From positions 60,305 through 124,304 of the forward strand of contig NZ_PDVP01000015.1 of NCBI RefSeq assembly GCF_002727065.1: DNA of 64,000 nucleotides. The letters are read 5' to 3'. The stretch's first letter is position 1. Each line of letters begins with the position of its first letter. Below are positions 59,464 through 64,000 of this stretch, piece by piece. A program made the translations under genes and the position numbers. Below the pieces are notes generated by a model, which saw nothing but the letters and a program-made list of their open reading frames with translations, searched no databases and was not told where the DNA came from. The DNA is from Zhengella mangrovi. Lineage in GTDB: Bacteria > Pseudomonadota > Alphaproteobacteria > Rhizobiales > Rhizobiaceae.

Positions 59464-60567
59464 TCAGCCTTCGGGCATGAAGACGCGGATCTCGTAGATG
59501 TTGACCGGGATGCTTCCCTCGGAGATGTCGGGCGTCAGGCTGATCGACCCGAACGACCCGGGATTCTTGTCCGGCAGGTCCACGTCGAAGAGAAAATCCT
59601 GCCGCGTGGCCTCGACGTCGAAACGCTTGCGGCCGCAACCGCCCAGTTCCGCGAAATTGCACTGGATCGACATCTGGGTCGTCTGGCCTTCCGGGGAGGA
59701 GGCGTTGATGTCGAAGGTGACCCGCTTGCCGGCCAGCTGCGAAAGGATCCCCTCGCCCATGTCGAAGACCGCGGCGGAATCGGGAGCACTGGGAGAGATG
59801 CGGACCGCCATTTCCTTGCCGTCGCCTGTCACCTCCACGGCCGTCCCGGAAGGCGCGGTCACGGTGGTCGGGTCTTCGGGCGAAAAGACGGTGATCCAGC
59901 TGCCGCCCTGCGGCGGCTGGCCGACACGGCCGGCATCGCCGGTCTGGGCAGGGCTGAACTCGTCTTCCCGCAAGGTGGTCGGCGGGTTGGGCACGGCCCC
60001 GTCTCGGACCGACAGGGGCACCAGCGCCTCGCTCGAATAGAGCCACCAGCCGCCAATGCCGACGAAGACCACAAGCAGGCTGATGGTCAGGAAGCGCGCG
60101 TAGGGGCGGCGGCGGCGGGAGAAGATCCGGCGTTCCCCTGCATCGTCGGCAGAGACCTGCACTGCACCGGCGGCGTCGGGTTCGCCGCGGGTCACACGCA
60201 GTTGCGAGACGAAATCGCTTTCGCGCCCGGTGGACCCCGCATCGGCCGGACGCTCCGGCGCGACGTCGGGAACCGCCGGCTCGCTGCGGGTCCCGGCCGG
60301 TCCGGCTGCAACCACCGGCTCCACCCTCTCGACGACCGGTTCGGGCTCCGGCGCAGTTGCGGGGCGGAACTCCGTCTCGATTTCGCGAATACGATGGCGC
60401 AAGGCTTCCCGACGCTTGGCCGCCACCTCGGCGGGGATGCCGGGCTGGGTTTTCAGGGACCGTTCGAGGGCGGACAGCGCGGACAGGTAAACCCGTTCGC
60501 GATGCTTCGCATCCGAGGCGTCGCCCTTTTCAAGCGCCGTACGAATCGCCTTCTCGATCGGATCCAA
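59464..60567 (-). CDS. Conserved single-span protein with periplasmic beta domain
   Basis: A 367-residue protein. An N-terminal helical region (1-60, MDPIEKAIRTALEKGDASDAKHRERVYLSALSALERS), a Pro/Glu-rich linker (65-150), one span (FLTISLLVVFVGIGGWWLY, about 158-176), and a periplasmic beta-sandwich with RVTFDINASSPEGQTTQMSIQCNF. I do not recognise a family. It starts at a TTG (60567) with GAGGGG upstream. Role unknown; the two cysteines (QCNFAELGGCG) could bridge. Confidence 0.72.
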   Translation of the reverse strand: MDPIEKAIRTALEKGDASDAKHRERVYLSALSALERSLKTQPGIPAEVAAKRREALRHRIREIETEFRPATAPEPEPVVERVEPVVAAGPAGTRSEPAVPDVAPERPADAGSTGRESDFVSQLRVTRGEPDAAGAVQVSADDAGERRIFSRRRRPYARFLTISLLVVFVGIGGWWLYSSEALVPLSVRDGAVPNPPTTLREDEFSPAQTGDAGRVGQPPQGGSWITVFSPEDPTTVTAPSGTAVEVTGDGKEMAVRISPSAPDSAAVFDMGEGILSQLAGKRVTFDINASSPEGQTTQMSIQCNFAELGGCGRKRFDVEATRQDFLFDVDLPDKNPGSFGSISLTPDISEGSIPVNIYEIRVFMPEG

Positions 60568-60703
60568 AACGATTCCCCTCGATTGCACCTGCCGCGACGT
60601 TATCCCTGCGGCATGACCGGTGCAACCGATATGGGGTTGATCGGCCCGCCTTGCAACGCGGGTCGCTGCAGCCGCCGGCCGCAAAAAGGCGGCCGGAAAG
60701 ACG

Positions 60704-60772
60704 TGGATGCGCAGACCGGGAGACCCAAGTCAGACCTTTGCCGGTCCAGCCGCCTTCCAGTCTGCGCATCCA
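60704..60772. repeat. Perfect 13-bp inverted repeat
   Basis: TGGATGCGCAGAC (60704-60716) is repeated inverted as GTCTGCGCATCCA (60760-60772), separated by 43 bp. It is unrelated to the nearby coding regions and could be an operator, small-RNA stem or remnant of a mobile end. Confidence 0.6.
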
Positions 60773-61105
60773 GCCCTGACGCCTCCATCAGGTCCGCCGC
60801 GTGGTCAACGCAATCCGTGTCGTTCGTGCCGAAGCGCCTGGCATTCGCCGCGTTCAATCCCCCGGCACAGTACTATCTTTGGTTTATATTATTTCAAATG
60901 CAATCTATGCGATTTTCCCCAGCGATGCAAACGGTCGTGTGCGGGGCGGGAAAAATTGCTTACGCGATGGCCGTTTCTCCGGCCAAGGCGGTGTGGCTAC
61001 AAGGACACGGGCGGGGTGTTGCCAATCGGCGGGTCAGCGCCAATTCCCTTGCGAACCGCAACGGACACCTTGACGGCCCGGTTCAGACACTGGAAAAAGG
61101 CGGCA

Positions 61106-61121
61106 GTTTACGAAAACGTAA
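61106..61121. promoter_or_regulatory. Candidate MerR-type operator before the nitronate monooxygenase
   Basis: GTTTACGAAAACGTAA, 20 bp before the start codon. It matches the element at 47795 (GTTTACG-x-AAACGT) except for the central base, suggesting the same regulator. Confidence 0.55.
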
Positions 61122-61141
61122 GTCGGAGAGGAGAGACCCGG

Positions 61142-62095
61142 ATGGCTTTGCCGGACATTCTGAAGAAGAACCTGCGGATCCCGGTGGTCGGCTCGCCGCT
61201 TTTCATCATCTCGCATCCGCCGCTCGTCCTGGCACAGTGCAAGGCGGGGATCGTCGGCTCGTTTCCCGCGCTCAACGCGCGGCCGGAAGCGCAGCTCGAC
61301 GAGTGGCTGGCGCAGATCACCGAAGAACTGGCCGCCCATGACAAGGCCAACCCGGACCGTCCGGCGGCCCCCTTCGCGGTCAACCAGATCGTGCACAAGA
61401 CCAACACGCGCCTCCAGCACGACCTGGAGATGTGCGTGAAGTACAAGGTGCCGGTCGTCATCACGTCGCTCGGCGCGGTGCCGGAAGTCAACGAGGCAAT
61501 CCACTCCTACGGCGGCATCGTCCTGCACGACATCATCCACGACCGGCATGCCCGCAAGGCGATCGAGAAGGGCGCGGACGGACTGATCGCGGTGGCGACC
61601 GGCGCCGGCGGCCATGCCGGCACGCTGTCGCCCTTTGCCCTGGTGCAGGAAATCCGGCAGTGGTTCGACGGGCCGCTGCTGCTTTCCGGCTCGATCGCCA
61701 ACGGCGGCGCTGTGCTTGCGGCCGAGGCCATGGGCGCCGACATGGCCTATATCGGCTCGCCCTTCATCGCCACGGAAGAAGCCCGCGCGGTGGAAGGCTA
61801 CAAGGCGATGATCGTGGAATCGAATGCCGCGGACATCGTCTATTCCAACCTCTTCACCGGCGTGCACGGCAACTACCTGAAGGGCTCCATCCGCAATGCC
61901 GGAATGGACCCGGACAACCTGCCGGAAAGCGATCCGTCAAAGATGAATTTCGGCGGCGACAAGTCCAAGGCCTGGAAGGACATCTGGGGTTGCGGCCAGG
62001 GCATCGGCGCGGTCAAGGAGGTCGTTCCGGCCGGTCAGCTGGTTGACCGCCTGGCACGGGAATATGCCGAGGCCAAGGCCCGCATCTGCGGCTGA
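61142..62095 (+). CDS. Nitronate monooxygenase-family flavoprotein
   Basis: A 317-residue TIM-barrel FMN enzyme of the nitronate monooxygenase/2-nitropropane dioxygenase family. It has PVVGSPLFIISHPPLVLAQCKAG, GADGLIAVATGAGGHAGTLSPFAL with the active-site His, and LSGSIANGGAVLAAEAMGADMAYIGSPFIATEEA. It may oxidise nitronates, or act as an enoyl reductase-like enzyme. The start is set by GGAGAGGAGA just upstream. A MerR-type palindrome precedes it, so it may join the beta-oxidation regulon. Confidence 0.9.
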   Translation: MALPDILKKNLRIPVVGSPLFIISHPPLVLAQCKAGIVGSFPALNARPEAQLDEWLAQITEELAAHDKANPDRPAAPFAVNQIVHKTNTRLQHDLEMCVKYKVPVVITSLGAVPEVNEAIHSYGGIVLHDIIHDRHARKAIEKGADGLIAVATGAGGHAGTLSPFALVQEIRQWFDGPLLLSGSIANGGAVLAAEAMGADMAYIGSPFIATEEARAVEGYKAMIVESNAADIVYSNLFTGVHGNYLKGSIRNAGMDPDNLPESDPSKMNFGGDKSKAWKDIWGCGQGIGAVKEVVPAGQLVDRLAREYAEAKARICG

Positions 62096-62123
62096 GTCCG
62101 GCACCTCACACGCTGGAACAGCA

Positions 62124-62148
62124 AAACGGGCGCCCGCGGCGCCCGTTT
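62124..62148. terminator. Bidirectional terminator between nitronate monooxygenase and CoxM-like gene
   Basis: Perfect 11-bp stem AAACGGGCGCC/GGCGCCCGTTT with a 3-nt loop. A's on one side and T's on the other allow use by both convergent genes. Confidence 0.8.
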
Positions 62149-62175
62149 CCCGTTTCCGGTCCCCGAAGGATCCGT

Positions 62176-63222
62176 TCACTTTCCGAAGCCGAACAGGCGC
62201 GCCAGCCAGCCACGCTTTTTCCGGGGCGGCGCGGCGTGCACGCTAGCGGTCGCCTGGCGGGCCGCCTGTCCCGCGTTGTCCATGGCCTTTTCCGCCGCCT
62301 GGCCCGCGGTCTCCACCGCGTCGCGCACGGCGGCAGCAGCGGATTGCCCGGCCTTCGCGGCCTCGTCCGCCACGGTCTCGGCTGCCCTCGTCAGGTCGCC
62401 GTCCGCCCTTGCGACCGACCCGCTGCCGAGCGCTGCCGTGACGGCCCGCTTGGCCATCACCGTCACGAGATTGGCGCGGTACTCGGCATTGGCATGCATG
62501 TCGCTCATCATGTCGGCGCTCGAAACGGACTTTCCTTCCAGCGCGGACGCGGAGAAATCGCCTGCCAGCGCGGCTTCCAGTTCACCGGCTCGGAACACGC
62601 CGTCATTGCCTGCCCCGGTCACGGCAACCCGGACGCCGTCGCTGCGCCGGGCCACGAACACGCCGGTCATGGCGTAGCGCGAGGCCGGGTTGGGGAACTT
62701 GGCATAGCCCGCGGCATCCGGCGCATCGAACTTCACCGCCGTGATGATTTCGCCGTCTTCGAGCGCGGTCTCGAAAAGGCCCGTGAAAAAGTCGTCCGCC
62801 GCGATTTCACGCTTGTCGGTGACGATGGTCGCACCGAGGCCGAGCATGGCTGCCGGATAGTCGGCGGCCGGATCGTTGTTGGCGACGGAACCGCCGATCG
62901 TGCCCATGTGGCGGACATGCGGGTCGCCGATGTGGCTGGCAAGGCTGCAGATGGCCGGGCAGACCGCTGCAAGGTCGGACGAGCCGGCCACCTCGGCATG
63001 GGGTGTCGCAGCCCCGATGGTCACCGAGCGGCCATTGACGGAAATGCCCTTCAGTGCCGACACGTGACGAAGGTCGATCAGGTCGGAGGGCGCAGCGAGG
63101 CGCGTCTTCATCGCCGGAATCAGCGTCTGGCCGCCCGCGACATACTTCGCCTCGGCGGCGGCGCCAGCCATCCGCGATGCCTCCTCCACCGATGACGCAC
63201 GGTGATAAGTCGTGTTGTGCAT
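62176..63222 (-). CDS. CoxM-like FAD-binding subunit with Ala-rich C-terminal extension
   Basis: A 348-residue protein. Residues 1-265 match the medium (FAD) subunit of molybdenum hydroxylases: AGGQTLIPAMK (29-39, FAD pyrophosphate loop), TIGGSVANNDPAADYP (108-123) and YRANLVTVMAKRAV at the C-terminal FAD domain. Residues 271-348 are an extension of about 78 residues, rich in Ala and charge (AAETVADEAAKAGQ and similar), ending in basic/aromatic KKRGWLARLFGFGK, which could bind membrane. The expected CoxL and CoxS subunits are absent on either side, so it is an orphan in the window. A TTG/GTG extension upstream (to 63354) is rejected. Confidence 0.85.
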   Translation of the reverse strand: MHNTTYHRASSVEEASRMAGAAAEAKYVAGGQTLIPAMKTRLAAPSDLIDLRHVSALKGISVNGRSVTIGAATPHAEVAGSSDLAAVCPAICSLASHIGDPHVRHMGTIGGSVANNDPAADYPAAMLGLGATIVTDKREIAADDFFTGLFETALEDGEIITAVKFDAPDAAGYAKFPNPASRYAMTGVFVARRSDGVRVAVTGAGNDGVFRAGELEAALAGDFSASALEGKSVSSADMMSDMHANAEYRANLVTVMAKRAVTAALGSGSVARADGDLTRAAETVADEAAKAGQSAAAAVRDAVETAGQAAEKAMDNAGQAARQATASVHAAPPRKKRGWLARLFGFGK

Positions 63223-63444
63223 TCGTTTTCCTCCCGCTTGGCCTGTCACCGGATCGTTGCGGCATATGGCCTCATCCCGGAGCATGGCGCGGTCTGCATC
63301 CATTGTCCAGAAAACGGCGTGCACGACGACCGAAAGAACAAGGCGCGCGGGCACCGGAAGTCCTGTTCACGATAAATGAAACTGCTGCTTGAAATCCGCA
63401 GGGTTTGACGGTATCACGCGCTCAGTTCCGGCGCTTCGCCGAGG

Positions 63445-63520
<76 letters not shown>

Positions 63521-63872
63521 CTTCCTTCCCCGGTCATTTCCCTTCACCTCGTCATGCGTCGACGCCATCGCCCTCTCGTGTCCGGCGCCGGCTGGCCACT
63601 ACGCCTTGAAGACCGTCGACCCGGCGTCCTGACCTTCTCACGGCAAGGTTTTCGCGAAGTGACGCCCGTCGCTTTATCCCGGCACCACAATAAAGCAGTG
63701 GTAACGGGCATTCCCTGTTCAGGTGAGACGCGGCCGGTGGACTTGCATCCTGTTTCCGACAATGCTGCGATAATGACGCGGGAATGCGGTTGCCATGCCT
63801 CTTCGCCAGCAGTTGCCGTGGCGATGGTTCCTCCGAGCCCGACGGGAATTGCACGACCTTGCAAAGGACCAC
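63521..63872. other. Intergenic region upstream of serA
   Basis: 352 bp with no convincing gene. serC, often upstream of serA, is not here. The stretch 63740-63790 contains a GATAAT-like -10 element that could be the serA promoter. Confidence 0.45.
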
Positions 63873-64000
63873 ATGACCAAGCCCCGCGTTCTCGTATCCG
63901 ATGCCCTTTCCGAAACCGCCGTGCAGATTTTCCGCGACCGTGGGGTCGAGGTGGATTTCATGCCGAAGCTCGGCAAGGACAAGGAGAAGCTGCAGGAAAT
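63873..64000 (+). CDS. serA: D-3-phosphoglycerate dehydrogenase, N-terminal fragment
   Basis: Partial gene; only about 42 codons lie in the window. The reading MTKPRVLVSDALSETAVQIF is followed by RDRGVEVDFMPKLGKDKEKL, which is the N-terminus of the alphaproteobacterial SerA (D-isomer 2-hydroxyacid dehydrogenase). SerA oxidises 3-phosphoglycerate to 3-phosphohydroxypyruvate in serine synthesis. An AAAGGA lies just upstream of the ATG at 63873. Confidence 0.92.
   Translation, partial: MTKPRVLVSDALSETAVQIFRDRGVEVDFMPKLGKDKEKLQE

Larger units (their letters stand above)
60568..61141. other. Structured intergenic region before the nitronate monooxygenase
   Basis: 574 bp without a gene. It holds an 8-bp hairpin CCGGCCGC/GCGGCCGG at 60675-60696, a perfect 13-bp inverted repeat at 60704/60760, an AT-rich tract at 60868-60905 and the MerR-type palindrome at 61106. 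Promoters for the divergent TTG gene and the monooxygenase lie here. Confidence 0.55.

Noticed and set aside
63223..63354. Longer CoxM start
   Set aside because: The added 44 residues do not match CoxM N-termini, and the ATG at 63222 with an AGGAGG-like GGGAGG upstream gives the canonical start.

Overview
The window is about 65% G+C, densely coded chromosome of an alphaproteobacterium, most likely of the order Hyphomicrobiales. The pointers are GcrA together with a cluster of GANTC (CcrM) sites, a SAM-II riboswitch in front of metZ, the long two-domain form of dCTP deaminase, a class I lysyl-tRNA synthetase, a PodJ-like Sel1-repeat polar factor, and the ligase-associated PdeM/DEXH-helicase pair. 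The genus cannot be read from the sequence. There is no plasmid replication gene, transposase, integrase or CRISPR array. The ends cut through murA (left) and serA (right).

Layout. 1-2.9 kb: murA 5' end, a small basic protein, tRNA-Thr(GGT), then a 1.2-kb segment flanked by an imperfect copy of the tRNA 3' end and carrying one AT-richer secreted protein gene, then galE. 3.1-11.8 kb: mscL; a symporter-fused hybrid histidine kinase, its LuxR/FixJ-type response regulator and a second symporter-like protein; then an esterase and a double-hotdog thioesterase. 11.8-17.2 kb: envelope protein, DUF952 protein, pyrD, MATE pump, histone-deacetylase-like hydrolase, DUF6460 protein, tRNA-Gly(CCC). 17.3-27.7 kb: FkbM methyltransferase, unknown membrane protein, dcd, SAM-II riboswitch plus metZ, a CDP-alcohol phosphatidyltransferase, apaG, and argD-argF-hslO divergent from gcrA.

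28-36 kb: phoR-phoU without pst or phoB, ppk2 (polyphosphate kinase 2), a processive-type glycosyltransferase, a LuxR solo, a solute-binding protein, a sterol-desaturase-fold hydroxylase and a TerB protein. 36-41 kb: lysS, a polyhydroxyalkanoate-system protein, a degenerate nuclease-fold protein next to an S24 repressor, a DsbA-fold isomerase and a thioesterase. 41-48 kb: a complete beta-oxidation cluster (multifunctional hydratase/dehydrogenase, thiolase, two acyl-CoA dehydrogenases) headed by a MerR regulator. Three near-identical palindromes (before the long acyl-CoA dehydrogenase, before merR, and before the nitronate monooxygenase 13 kb away) suggest a local MerR regulon. 48-64 kb: the 1295-residue PodJ-like protein, a TauE exporter/TIGR02186/DUF3429 set, PdeM-helicase-TPR methyltransferase, a TTG-started membrane protein, nitronate monooxygenase, an orphan CoxM-type FAD subunit with an unusual Ala-rich tail, tRNA-Thr(CGT) and serA.

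Most genes are ordinary housekeeping or catabolic genes. The least explained items are the mini-island at tRNA-Thr, the structured leader of argD, the MerR-type palindromes, the orphan CoxM fusion and the sensor-kinase/symporter trio. Functions are family-level inferences from sequence; no database search was possible.
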